Shown piece by piece: positions 16,372 to 24,500 of a stretch of DNA of 50,961 nucleotides. Each line of letters starts with the position of its first letter. The first letter of the stretch is position 1. A program made the translations under genes and the position numbers. The notes below the pieces were generated by a model. It saw nothing but the letters and a program-made list of their open reading frames with translations. It was not told where the DNA came from and did not search any database. The DNA is from an uncultured Actinomyces sp. (GTDB lineage: Bacteria; Actinomycetota; Actinomycetes; Actinomycetales; Actinomycetaceae): positions 1-50,961 of the forward strand of contig UWSI01000011.1 in assembly GCA_900541895.1 (NCBI GenBank), written 5' to 3'.

Positions 16372-17598
16372 CTACTTGTTGATGGAAGTCTGAATGTTGT
16401 TGACCATGGTCTCCCACGAGGATGCGGGATCGGCGCCATTCACGATGGCAACCTCAGTCTTGCCCCAGTAATCCCAAACGGAACCCATTGCGGGGATTGC
16501 CGGCATGGGGAGGCCCTTTCCTGCGATAGCGGCGAACTGCTTGAGGTTTTCATCGCTCAGGGAGTTAGCAACCTCGGTCATTGCCGGAACGCGTCCGCCC
16601 AGCTCCTGCAGTTTGGATTGCGCTTCCTTGGTCTCCAGGTACTGGAAGAACTTGCTGACCAGAACCTGGTTCTTGGTCTTGGAGCTCTGGTAGAACATCT
16701 GAACGCCAACGAAGGGCTTAGCTTCCTTACCGCCAGCAGAAGGAATCGGAAGGACGGAAACGTCAAGTCCAGCTGCCTTAGCAGCAGTCACGTTCCAGGG
16801 GCCGGTCACCATGTAAGCCGCATTGCCCTTGAGGAAAGCATCCTTGGCAATATCGGAGGTGATATTCGGGTTCAGGGTCTTTGCTGCACCCTGTTCCTTC
16901 AGCCACTGAGTGAACTCGGATGCGCCTTCGCCGCCCAGAGTCAGGTCTGAGGTGTAGGAACCATCAGCATTCTGCTTGAAGACCTCATTACCGAAGGAAC
17001 TTTCGAAAGCGTAGAGGTGGTAGGGGTCGCCGTCGGTGCTCATCTGAACAACGAAGGGGTACTCCGAACCGGCCTTCTTACCCGATGCAATCATTTCGTC
17101 GAAGGTCTTCGGGGTGTCAGTGGTGAGCTTGTTGTTACGAACCAATGCGACAGACTCGACCGCGTAAGGAACGCCGTAGGTCTTGCCGTCGTAGGTCACG
17201 CCCTGGATTGCCGCCTCGGAGAACTTGGACTTTGCTTCGCCCAAGTCAACGGGGGAAACAACGCCGTTCTTCACCATCTGGCCGAGCTTGTCATGGGCCA
17301 TAACAATCACGTCAGGGCCGTTACCGGTCGGGACCTGGCTAATAAATTCTTGGTCCATGTCAGTTTCAGACTTCTGAACAACCTGGACGTCCACCTTTGT
17401 GGCTGCAGTGAAGCCCTTGGCCAGTTCCTGAATCTGCGAGTAACGGGTGTCGTCAGCCCAGACCGTCAGGGAACCGACGGAAGAACCGGAACCCGCGGAT
17501 GCAGACTGACTGCTTGAAGAGCTCGAGCTTCCATTGGAGCACGCTGCAAGCGTTGCTGTAACTGCCAAAACGCCGAACATCGTAATGCCTCGTCGCAT
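16372..17598 (-). CDS. malE: Maltose/maltodextrin-type solute-binding lipoprotein
   Basis: 408-aa extracellular binding protein (family 1) of the CUT1 importer. Lipoprotein signal peptide with lipobox LAAC (Cys20) followed by a Ser-rich spacer; then LTVWADDTRYSQIQELAKGF, GPDVIVMAHDKLGQMVKNGVV and YGVPYAVESVALVRN, all close to MalE of the maltose/maltodextrin group. A strong ribosome binding site AGGAG precedes the ATG. First gene of malE-malF-malG; divergent from the LacI-type regulator. The sugar is probably maltose or maltodextrins, but other alpha-glucosides are possible. Confidence 0.92.
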   Translation of the reverse strand: MRRGITMFGVLAVTATLAACSNGSSSSSSSQSASAGSGSSVGSLTVWADDTRYSQIQELAKGFTAATKVDVQVVQKSETDMDQEFISQVPTGNGPDVIVMAHDKLGQMVKNGVVSPVDLGEAKSKFSEAAIQGVTYDGKTYGVPYAVESVALVRNNKLTTDTPKTFDEMIASGKKAGSEYPFVVQMSTDGDPYHLYAFESSFGNEVFKQNADGSYTSDLTLGGEGASEFTQWLKEQGAAKTLNPNITSDIAKDAFLKGNAAYMVTGPWNVTAAKAAGLDVSVLPIPSAGGKEAKPFVGVQMFYQSSKTKNQVLVSKFFQYLETKEAQSKLQELGGRVPAMTEVANSLSDENLKQFAAIAGKGLPMPAIPAMGSVWDYWGKTEVAIVNGADPASSWETMVNNIQTSINK

Positions 17599-17680
17599 GT
17601 CAACTCCTGATCATTTGAGTTCTGCTCGTACACAGTTGTACTTCGCACTTAAGGACACTGTAGCCGCAGAAAATCATTTT

Positions 17681-17696
17681 CAGCAAGCGTTTTCAG
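17681..17696. promoter_or_regulatory. Putative LacI-family operator in malE-malR intergenic region
   Basis: CAGCAAGCGTTTTCAG is an imperfect palindrome centred on CG, the usual core of LacI-family operators, located 83 bp upstream of malE and 72 bp upstream of the regulator. The regulator gene next to it is the obvious candidate ligand. Spacing to a promoter was not established. Confidence 0.5.
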
Positions 17697-17768
17697 AATT
17701 GTTAGAGAAATGATATCTTTACCCCAGATCCCAACCATCGCACCTGCCCACTTCCGAAAGGCACTTCG

Positions 17769-18785
17769 ATGTCGAAGAACCGCACCCGCATGGCGGACAT
17801 CGCCTCACATGCCGGCGTGTCCATTGCCACAGTTTCTCGCGTATTTAACGGAGTCGGGCAGGTCTCAGACGACACTCGATATCGAGTTCTCACCGCAATC
17901 GACGAACTTGGCTACGAACGCCCCAGCATGCAGGCTGACGACAATCGCCTCATCATCGGAGTGATCGTCCCAGAACTGACAAACCCCATCTTTGCCACTT
18001 TTGCCCATATCCTTCATTCCGAGGTCGATAGGGAAGGCGGCCAAGCCTTCATCGCCTCGCAAACTCCAGGCACTACCAGCGAAGAGGAACACACTCAAGC
18101 TTTTCTTGCGCGAGGAGTTTCTGGATTAATCTTCGTCTCCGGTCGACACGCGGACCTTCAAGCTGACTTAAGTCGCTATGCGAATCTTTCACAGATCCAC
18201 ATGCCCTTCGTCACCATTAATGGCGCACGAAAGGAAGTCCAAGCACCAGATTTTTCAACTGAAGACGCTCTTGGAATCCGCGCGTCCATCCAACATCTCA
18301 AAGAACTGGGTCACCGAAAGATTGCCATGCTGGGTGGGCGCCATCATGTCGTCCCCGCGCGACGCAAGGCCGAGGCTTTCCGCCAAGTGATGACTCAAGA
18401 ATTCGGGATCACCGCCCCCACGGTCATCGAGACCTTCTACACCTACGAAGCTGCGGCCTCGGCTACTCATGCACTGATCGACGCCGGAATCACAGCCATC
18501 ATCGCCGGCTCAGACCTCCAGGCAATGGGAGCAATCAGAACGATCCAATCTCGAGGTCTCAGCGTTCCCGAAGACATCTCGGTGATCGGCTTTGACGACT
18601 CTTTCCTTATGCCCCACCTCTCTCCCGCACTGACGACGGTTCGACAGCCCGTGCAGGCAATTTCACATTCGGCCGTATCGTCACTCTTTGATGCGATTCG
18701 GTCCCAGCATCCGCAACAACACCAAGATTTTGCCTTCACTCCCGACCTTGTTGTACGCAGCTCAACAGGACACGCTCGCTTTTGA
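17769..18785 (+). CDS. malR: LacI family transcriptional regulator of the mal operon
   Basis: 338 aa. N-terminal helix-turn-helix RMADIASHAGVSIATVSRVFNG (about 7-28) and hinge helix region near 50-60, followed by a periplasmic-binding-protein-like sensor domain (IIGVIVPELTNPIFATFAHILHSEVD, IAMLGGRHH, ISVIGFDDSFLMPHLSPALTTVRQP). Ends with the usual VVRSST. Divergent from malE with a CG-centred operator between them, so it most likely represses malEFG in the absence of sugar. GAAAGG precedes the ATG. Its stop codon TGA sits inside the first Zur-type box of znuA. Confidence 0.92.
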   Translation: MSKNRTRMADIASHAGVSIATVSRVFNGVGQVSDDTRYRVLTAIDELGYERPSMQADDNRLIIGVIVPELTNPIFATFAHILHSEVDREGGQAFIASQTPGTTSEEEHTQAFLARGVSGLIFVSGRHADLQADLSRYANLSQIHMPFVTINGARKEVQAPDFSTEDALGIRASIQHLKELGHRKIAMLGGRHHVVPARRKAEAFRQVMTQEFGITAPTVIETFYTYEAAASATHALIDAGITAIIAGSDLQAMGAIRTIQSRGLSVPEDISVIGFDDSFLMPHLSPALTTVRQPVQAISHSAVSSLFDAIRSQHPQQHQDFAFTPDLVVRSSTGHARF

Positions 18786-18819
18786 CAATCATTATCACCT
18801 TCTCTGATAATGATTATCA
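18782..18819 (+). promoter_or_regulatory. znuA promoter covered by two Zur/Fur-type boxes
   Basis: TGACAATCATTATCA (18783-18797, one mismatch between arms) and TGATAATGATTATCA (18805-18819, perfect 7-1-7) are two boxes 22 bp apart. TTGACA (18782-18787) and GATAAT (18806-18811) make a near-consensus promoter with 18-bp spacing, each hexamer lying in one box. Transcription would begin at about 18818-18819, on the A of the znuA ATG. A Zur protein is encoded three genes downstream. Confidence 0.82.
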
Positions 18820-19802
18820 TGAGTTTTTCGCGTTCACACACCGTATTTGCCATTACAGCCGCCGCAGCGCTTGCCTTAAGCGCATGTTCCTCTTCGGCCT
18901 CATCATCTTCAAGCGCCTCCAGCTCCCAAGCTTCTGCTTCTCCAATGAAGGTTATGGCCAGCTTCTACCCACTCCAGTACCTCACCCAGAAGATCGGCGG
19001 CGATCTGGTTGACGTCGAATCCCTCACTCCTCCGGGAGCAGAGCCTCACGACCTCGAACTGTCGAACCAAAAAGTTCAGCAACTCTCTCAGGCCGGAGCC
19101 GTCGTTTACCTTAAGGGCTTCCAATCCGCTGTTGACAAGGCCGTTGAACTGAACGCCCCCAAGACCGTTATCGATGTCTCCACCAGTGTTGATCTGGTCG
19201 ATGCCGAAAAGCATGAAAGCGAATTGGATGTCGCTGACGACGGCGAAAAGACCGAAGAAGCTCACGAACATGAGCACGAGCACGGCTCAACCGACCCGCA
19301 CTTCTGGTTGGATCCCACGCGCATGGCCAGCGCGGCGACCCAGATCGGGGACGCTCTTGCCCAGGCCGATCCCGCCAACGCAGAGACCTACAAGAAGAAC
19401 GCTGCATCCACGAAGTCTCAGATGGAAGCACTGAGCAAGAAGCTCGTCGACGGCACCGCAAAGTGCCAGCACAAGGAATTCGTCACCTCTCACGAGGCCT
19501 TCGGATACCTTGCGGACCGCACCGGCCTCACCCAGTTGGGGCTGTCCGGCCTCGATCCCGACTCCACGCCTTCCCCCGCTCGCCTCAAGCAGATTTCCGA
19601 CGCGGTGAAGGCCAAGGGAATTACAACAATCTTCACCGAAGAGCTCCTCAGCCCCAAGGTTGCTGAAACCCTGGCCAAGGACCTGGGAATCACCACTGCG
19701 GTTCTCGATCCCATCGAGTCTCAAGCTGATGACTCAAAGGACTACGAAGCAGTCATGAATGAGAACCTTGAAGCACTGCAAAAGGCTCTCAGCTGCGAAT
19801 AA
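18819..19802 (+). CDS. znuA: Zinc ABC transporter substrate-binding lipoprotein
   Basis: Cluster A-I (ZnuA/AdcA-type) metal-binding lipoprotein. Signal peptide with lipobox LSAC, then a Ser/Ala-rich spacer. Metal ligands fit the family: His in GAEPHDLEL, His in TDPHFWLDP, His in TSHEAFGYLADR and an acidic residue near the end. A His/Glu-rich loop EAHEHEHEHGSTDPHFW marks it as a zinc rather than manganese binder. Of the ATGs at 18810 and 18819 the second is favoured because the promoter predicts a transcript starting there; neither has a ribosome binding site. 327 aa. First of znuA-znuC-znuB. Confidence 0.92.
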   Translation: MSFSRSHTVFAITAAAALALSACSSSASSSSSASSSQASASPMKVMASFYPLQYLTQKIGGDLVDVESLTPPGAEPHDLELSNQKVQQLSQAGAVVYLKGFQSAVDKAVELNAPKTVIDVSTSVDLVDAEKHESELDVADDGEKTEEAHEHEHEHGSTDPHFWLDPTRMASAATQIGDALAQADPANAETYKKNAASTKSQMEALSKKLVDGTAKCQHKEFVTSHEAFGYLADRTGLTQLGLSGLDPDSTPSPARLKQISDAVKAKGITTIFTEELLSPKVAETLAKDLGITTAVLDPIESQADDSKDYEAVMNENLEALQKALSCE

Positions 19803-19834
19803 GCACTTCACCACAAGTCAACTGATATCTGCGC

Positions 19835-19876
19835 GTTGGGGCGGCATGATTCCACAGTGAACCATGCCGCCCCAAC
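19835..19876 (+). terminator. Hairpin between znuA and znuC (attenuator or mRNA-processing element)
   Basis: GTTGGGGCGGCATG (19835-19848) and CATGCCGCCCCAAC (19863-19876) are perfect 14-bp arms with a 14-nt loop. No U-tract follows, so read-through is expected. It buries the ATG at 19864, which argues for the znuC start at 19894. Confidence 0.6.
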
Positions 19877-19893
19877 GACTACACTCGACACTA

Positions 19894-20661
19894 ATGGGAA
19901 CGACATTCAATATCTCTACTGAACCGGTGATTTCACTGGACCATGTCCACGTCGCCTGGGACCATGACCTCATTCTTCACGGCATCACCGCATCGATTTC
20001 CCAGGGGCAATGCGTCGCAGTCACCGGCCCAAATGGCGCAGGGAAGTCCACCCTGATGAAAGCAATCCTTGGAACTGCACCAATTTCCTCGGGCGATATC
20101 ACGCTCTTTGGAAATTCCATCCGCAAACGTTCCTCGATTCCATGGCAGCGTATTGGCTACGTTCCCCAGCGGGCCTCCTCCGGCGGCGCGATCTCTTCAT
20201 CATGCATCGAAGTCGTTCTTTCCGGGCTCCTGGGCACTCGCAAGTGGTGGCACTCCCGCGGTGACCGAGCAAAGGCACTGGAAGCACTGCGTTCCGTCGG
20301 CCTCGCACATCGCGCGAAGGATCCCCTCCACATTCTTTCCGGCGGACAACAGCAGCGCGTACTCATCGCGCGCGCGTTGGTCCGAAAGCCCGAGCTCCTG
20401 ATCATGGACGAACCAATGGCCGGAATCGATGCCTCTTCGCGTAGCAGACTGGCCGAAATATGCCAGGCTGCAAAGGACGAGGGCGTAACGATCCTGCTGG
20501 TCCTTCACGAACTGGGCGAACTCGCCCCAGTGCTTGACCGCGAGCTCCATATCCGTTCGGGACACTTCACCTATGACGGGCCCGCTCGAAGCGATGTGCG
20601 TGATCCTCACTCTGACCACTGCAACACGGCCGACCACCACGAAATGGAGGGGAGCCGATGA
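19894..20661 (+). CDS. znuC: Zinc ABC transporter ATP-binding protein
   Basis: ATPase of the zinc importer. Walker A GPNGAGKST, Q-loop VPQR, signature LSGGQQQR, Walker B LLIMDEP and switch His in LVLHELGEL are all intact. An ATG at 19864 lies in the arm of a 14-bp hairpin and has no ribosome binding site, so ATG 19894 (255 aa) is preferred; it too lacks a clear ribosome binding site. TACACT at 19880-19885 is a possible -10, which would make this a second leaderless start. The C-terminus is His/Asp-rich (DPHSDHCNTADHHE), a possible zinc-sensing or storage tail. Overlaps znuB by ATGA. Confidence 0.9.
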   Translation: MGTTFNISTEPVISLDHVHVAWDHDLILHGITASISQGQCVAVTGPNGAGKSTLMKAILGTAPISSGDITLFGNSIRKRSSIPWQRIGYVPQRASSGGAISSSCIEVVLSGLLGTRKWWHSRGDRAKALEALRSVGLAHRAKDPLHILSGGQQQRVLIARALVRKPELLIMDEPMAGIDASSRSRLAEICQAAKDEGVTILLVLHELGELAPVLDRELHIRSGHFTYDGPARSDVRDPHSDHCNTADHHEMEGSR

Positions 20662-21590
20662 TCCTCGACATGCTTGCATCCCCCTTGATGCAACGTTCCC
20701 TTCTTGCCGCACTCCTCGTTGGGTTATGCGCTCCGATCGTCGGAACCTACCTGGTTCACCGACGTCTCGCAATGCTCGGTGACGGGATCGGCCACATCTC
20801 CCTGACCGGGGTCGCACTGGGATGGCTTGCCGGAACCGCCGCAAATGTCACGCCACACGATCAATGGGCAATCCCCGGAGCCTTAGTTGTGTCTTTGCTT
20901 GGCGCGATCACTATCGAGCTCGTCCGACAGTCTGGTCGCACCTCCTCTGATGTTGCACTTGCCATGCTCTTTTATGGCGGGATTGCCGGAGGCGTACTCC
21001 TGATCGGCTTGGCAAATGGAACATCCTCCCAGCTCAACGCCTATCTTTTCGGCTCAATTTCAACCGTTTCAAGCAGTGATGTCTGGTCAATTTGCCTGCT
21101 CGCACTGGTCATTGTCGCAATCGGCATCGGCCTGCTTCCGGCGCTCTACTCAGTGACAAATGATGAGGAATTCGCTCGCTCGACCGGGCTTCCTGTTCGC
21201 GCGCTCACCATGTTCATCGCGATTTTGTCTGCTCTGACGGTTGTCGTTGCCATGCGAATTGTTGGTTCGCTTCTTGTTTCAGCCCTCATGGTTGTCCCTG
21301 TTGCCATCGCACAACTGGGGGCTCATTCCTTCCGACGCACTATGGCTTACGCGATGCTCTTGGGAGCCTTCCTCTGTCTGGGAGGGCTAGCCCTGACCTA
21401 CTACATCGATCTCTCCCCCGGTGCAACGATTGTTGTAGCCGCGATTGCTCTCTATGCTGTTGGATACGGAATCCGAGGGTTGCGTGATCACTTCCGTCGC
21501 AAGCAGCGAATGCGTGAACTATCCGCGCCCGCGGAACATCCCGAGGCCTCGCCAAGAGATCGTGCGGACACCACCGTCGCGCGCGGGTAG
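20658..21590 (+). CDS. znuB: Zinc ABC transporter permease
   Basis: 310-aa ABC-3 family permease with about eight to nine TM segments. Family motifs include VGTYLVHRRLAMLGDGIGHISLTGVALG near the N-terminus and DEEFARSTGLPVRALTM, the ATPase-docking loop. The charged C-terminal tail (about 275-310) is rich in Arg and Glu. Coupled to znuC by ATGA; zur begins 44 bp later with AAAGGG before its start, so the five genes from znuA to dedA may form one zinc-responsive operon. Confidence 0.92.
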   Translation: MILDMLASPLMQRSLLAALLVGLCAPIVGTYLVHRRLAMLGDGIGHISLTGVALGWLAGTAANVTPHDQWAIPGALVVSLLGAITIELVRQSGRTSSDVALAMLFYGGIAGGVLLIGLANGTSSQLNAYLFGSISTVSSSDVWSICLLALVIVAIGIGLLPALYSVTNDEEFARSTGLPVRALTMFIAILSALTVVVAMRIVGSLLVSALMVVPVAIAQLGAHSFRRTMAYAMLLGAFLCLGGLALTYYIDLSPGATIVVAAIALYAVGYGIRGLRDHFRRKQRMRELSAPAEHPEASPRDRADTTVARG

Positions 21591-21634
21591 GGAAAAGAAA
21601 ACTCACGACAGGCCTCGTCAACGAAAGGGACGCC

Positions 21635-22030
21635 ATGCAGCGAATGACCAAGCAACGCCAGGCGGTTTTCGACAACCTCAGCGAGCACCGCGACTTCCGC
21701 AGTGCACAGAAGGTATTTGAGGACCTCACCGCTCGCGGGCACAAAATCGGTCTGGCAACCGTGTATCGCAACCTCCAGGCGCTGGCCGAAGACCACCAAG
21801 TCGATGTTCTGCGCTCCGTTGAGGGCGAGGCGCTCTACCGAAAGTGCAACACTCAAACTCACCACCACCATCTGGTCTGCCGTAACTGTGGGCGCGCTGA
21901 AGACCTGGGGGCAGGCGAGATTGAAAAATGGATTGCTGCGGTGGCCGCCTCGCACGGATACACTCAGATTGAGCACTCAATTGAGCTATTCGGACTCTGC
22001 TCTGATTGCACGCGAAAGGCAGACAGATGA
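21635..22030 (+). CDS. zur: Fur family zinc uptake regulator
   Basis: 131-aa Fur-family repressor. Winged helix: MTKQRQAVFDNLSEHRDFRSAQKVFEDL and KIGLATVYRNLQALAE. Metal sites: HHHHLVCRNCGR in the middle and CSDC near the end, the two Cys pairs that hold structural zinc. Placement after znuACB and the Zur-type boxes before znuA support Zur over Fur. It is last-but-one in the operon, so zinc-loaded Zur would repress its own synthesis. Overlaps the next gene by ATGA. Confidence 0.92.
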   Translation: MQRMTKQRQAVFDNLSEHRDFRSAQKVFEDLTARGHKIGLATVYRNLQALAEDHQVDVLRSVEGEALYRKCNTQTHHHHLVCRNCGRAEDLGAGEIEKWIAAVAASHGYTQIEHSIELFGLCSDCTRKADR

Positions 22031-22551
22031 CTCCTTCATGGGCTTCCTCAGGACTCCCACTTTTTATCTTCCTCTTTTTCATTGTCTTTCATCGCGCACA
22101 GCTGACCTACTGGCTGGGGCGCGCCGCAGCCAAAGGGGGACTGACCGCCTCGGGAAAGAACGGCCTTCGCGGGAAGATCGCTGCTTGGTTTGAGGGGCCT
22201 GTCCCCCGTTCGGGTGCTCATCTTTTGGAACAGTGGGGAATTATCATCATTCCGCTGTGTTTCCTGACAGTTGGTGTACAAACTGCGGTCAATGCCGGTG
22301 CAGGTATCGTCCGCATGTCGTGGAAAAAGTACACGCTTGCCATGATTCCAGGCTGCATTGTGTGGTCGATCATGTACGGCCTGGGAATGCTCGCAGTTTG
22401 GATGGCCGTCGTTCGCGCGGCAGCAGGCTCAGTGTGGGGTTGGCTGGGACTGGCTGCAATCGCAGCGATCATCACCGCAGTTGTCCTGATGAAGCGGCGC
22501 CGCGGACGCGAGCAGCCGCACGTCGAATTGACACAGGAAGTCGCGAAATAA
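22027..22551 (+). CDS. DedA family (VTT domain) membrane protein
   Basis: 174 aa. The VTT/DedA pattern is visible: YWLGRAAAKGG, then HLLEQWGIIIIPLCFLTVGVQTAVNAGAGIVRMSWKKYTLAMIPGCIVWS, with TM segments near 9-25, 72-95, 105-130 and 140-157. DedA proteins are thought to flip or transport membrane lipids such as undecaprenyl phosphate (family knowledge). Start ATG 22027 overlaps the zur stop (ATGA), so it is translationally coupled to zur. It is shorter than the usual 200-aa DedA at the N-terminus. A link to zinc is not obvious. Confidence 0.82.
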   Translation: MTPSWASSGLPLFIFLFFIVFHRAQLTYWLGRAAAKGGLTASGKNGLRGKIAAWFEGPVPRSGAHLLEQWGIIIIPLCFLTVGVQTAVNAGAGIVRMSWKKYTLAMIPGCIVWSIMYGLGMLAVWMAVVRAAAGSVWGWLGLAAIAAIITAVVLMKRRRGREQPHVELTQEVAK

Positions 22552-22563
22552 CACGCGACTTCC
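22536..22563 (+). terminator. Hairpin spanning the end of the DedA gene
   Basis: GGAAGTCGCG (22536-22545) pairs with CGCGACTTCC (22554-22563); the stop codon lies in the loop. No U-run follows. The convergent spacer to uppS (22552-22710) also has CACAGG/CCTGTG and GAAGTC/GACTTC small inverted repeats, but no gene. Confidence 0.5.
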
Positions 22564-22710
22564 GTGCCTTCCTCCGCCCCCTCCCCCAAAAAACACACGA
22601 AGTCACCAAAAGACACAGGGCATAGCCTGTGACATTCACCGACTTCATGTGGAGCTAGCGTGGAGCACGGATGAAGCACTAGAAACCGGACGGTTCAGCG
22701 CAACGAGGCC

Positions 22711-23550
22711 CTAAGCGCCAGCCCTGCCAGCCACGCGGTCCTGTGCACCGCCAAAACGCCTCTCACGTCCAGCGTATTCAAGAAGGCAATCCCACAGGGC
22801 TTCACGGTCAAACGTCGGCCACGGATTAGGGCTAAACATGAACTCCGCATAGGCCATTTGCCAGAGCATATAGTTCGAAAGTCTTTGCTCCCCCGAGGTT
22901 CGGATCATCAAATCAACATCGGGAACATCGGGCAGATACAGGTGGCGAGCGAAAGTTCGTTCATTTACCCCGCGCGGCGACAAACGCCCTGTGGCAACAT
23001 CTTGAGCAATTGAGCGGGCTGCATCGGCGATTTCTGCGCGGCCCCCGTAATTCACGCACATCACCAAATCCATAGTGGTGTTGTCATGCGTCTTTTCTTC
23101 TGCGCGCTCCAAAGCGTGAATGACCGATTTCCACAGTTTCGGCTCGCGACCGCTCCACCGGACGTGAACTCCCCACTCATTGAGCATGTCCGTTCGCCGA
23201 GCCAAAACATCACTGGCGTAGCTCATAATGAAGCGGACCTCTGCGGGCGAACGCTTCCAGTTTTCCGTCGAGAAGGTGTAGACGGATAGATAGCGCACAC
23301 CGGCATCGATAGCCCCGGCGATTGTGTCGAGAAGCGCATACTCACCAGAGCGGTGGCCTTCTGTGCGCGCTAGCCCCCGTTCATTGGCCCAGCGTCCATT
23401 ACCGTCCATGATGATGGCGACGTGGCGCGGCACTTCCCCGGCTGCAAATTCGGGTGCTTGCCGAGGCCACTGCCCCGGTCCAGCGACCGGCTGACGTGGG
23501 TCTTTGGGAGCGCGTTCCATGGGCGTCAGTGACGCAATTTCGGGACTCAT
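22711..23550 (-). CDS. uppS: Isoprenyl diphosphate synthase (undecaprenyl/decaprenyl type)
   Basis: cis-Prenyltransferase making the lipid carrier of cell-wall synthesis. The family block HVAIIMDGNGRWANERGL carries the catalytic Asp; FSTENWKRS and the C-terminal DVDLMIRTSGEQRLSNYMLWQMAYAEFMF are also present. The best start is ATG 23550: AAGGAG lies 9 nt upstream and the ATG overlaps the recO stop as ATGA. This gives 279 aa; the longer reading from 23607 lies within recO. Coupled with recO, as in many actinobacteria. Confidence 0.94.
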   Translation of the reverse strand: MSPEIASLTPMERAPKDPRQPVAGPGQWPRQAPEFAAGEVPRHVAIIMDGNGRWANERGLARTEGHRSGEYALLDTIAGAIDAGVRYLSVYTFSTENWKRSPAEVRFIMSYASDVLARRTDMLNEWGVHVRWSGREPKLWKSVIHALERAEEKTHDNTTMDLVMCVNYGGRAEIADAARSIAQDVATGRLSPRGVNERTFARHLYLPDVPDVDLMIRTSGEQRLSNYMLWQMAYAEFMFSPNPWPTFDREALWDCLLEYAGRERRFGGAQDRVAGRAGA

Positions 23551-24290
23551 GCGTGCGGGCTCCTTTCCAGGAGTTGCAGGGATTTCAGTCGTCGTTCGAT
23601 ATGCCATTGAGTGTAACTAGAGACCAGGCCCATCATCTCGCTGCGCGCCCACGTTGGCGCGCTATCCGCGCTATCCCAATCACCACTGAGAAGAGCACCC
23701 ATCAATTCCATCGAATCGGGAGCGGGAAGCGAGGCGCCGGGCGGACGGCAGTTATCACACACGGCCCCACCCTCAGTAATGGAAAAACCAAGGTGCGGTC
23801 CTTCGCTGCCGCACACTGCGCAGTCGTAACACGATGGCGCCCACCCTGCGATCGCCAAGGCGCGAAGCATGTACGAGGCCAAGATTAGAGCCGGGTCGTG
23901 CCGGCGATGAGAAAGCGCGTGGAGAGCTCCGACCAGCAGAAGATACTGCTGGTGGGTTCCATCATCTCCATCGCTCGAAAGCTTATCCGCGGTTTCGACG
24001 ATCACCGAGGCACGCGAGTACAACTCGTAATCCGCTGCGAGTAGTTCCCCGTGCGAGGCAATTGTTTCTACCTGAATGATCGTGTCGAGGCTCCGCCCAC
24101 GGTGAAGCTGAACATCAACAACAGAGAAGGGCTCAAGTCGCGCTCCGAACTTCGATGTTGTTCGCCGAACGCCTTTTGCGACCGCTCGAATCTGGCCGTG
24201 TTCAGAGGTCAGGAGCCAGATGATACGGTCGGCCTCGCCCAGTTTTTGCGTACGCAAAACCACTGCCTCATCCCGGTAACTCCTGATCAC
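23547..24290 (-). CDS. recO: DNA repair protein RecO
   Basis: Helps load RecA on SSB-coated single-stranded DNA in the RecFOR pathway. RSYRDEAVVLRTQKLGEADRII is the N-terminal OB-fold block; the zinc finger is CAVCG...CDNC (about 160-185). I place the start at GTG 24290, which aligns with the family start and gives 247 aa; the open frame runs to 24431, but the extra 47 residues look unlike RecO. The ribosome binding site (ATAGGAAG) sits very close to this GTG, so the start is the weak point. It has its own promoter region, 24291-24500, shared with the divergent peroxidase gene. Confidence 0.9.
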   Translation of the reverse strand: MIRSYRDEAVVLRTQKLGEADRIIWLLTSEHGQIRAVAKGVRRTTSKFGARLEPFSVVDVQLHRGRSLDTIIQVETIASHGELLAADYELYSRASVIVETADKLSSDGDDGTHQQYLLLVGALHALSHRRHDPALILASYMLRALAIAGWAPSCYDCAVCGSEGPHLGFSITEGGAVCDNCRPPGASLPAPDSMELMGALLSGDWDSADSAPTWARSEMMGLVSSYTQWHIERRLKSLQLLERSPHA

Positions 24291-24500
24291 CTTCCTATTT
24301 TCGCATTCGCTGCCAGAGCAGGCCCGCCACGACACAAAATTGAAGTCATCATGCGCGGAAGCGTTCTTGCCGCCTTGAAACGTTATTCCACTACTCCACC
24401 CCCGCCACTGCGCTGACTGCACTCCCTGCATCCACCCAGCCTCGATACATCAAGCGGCCTATCATCGAAGACGAATGAATAACTGCAAGTGGAGGCCACA

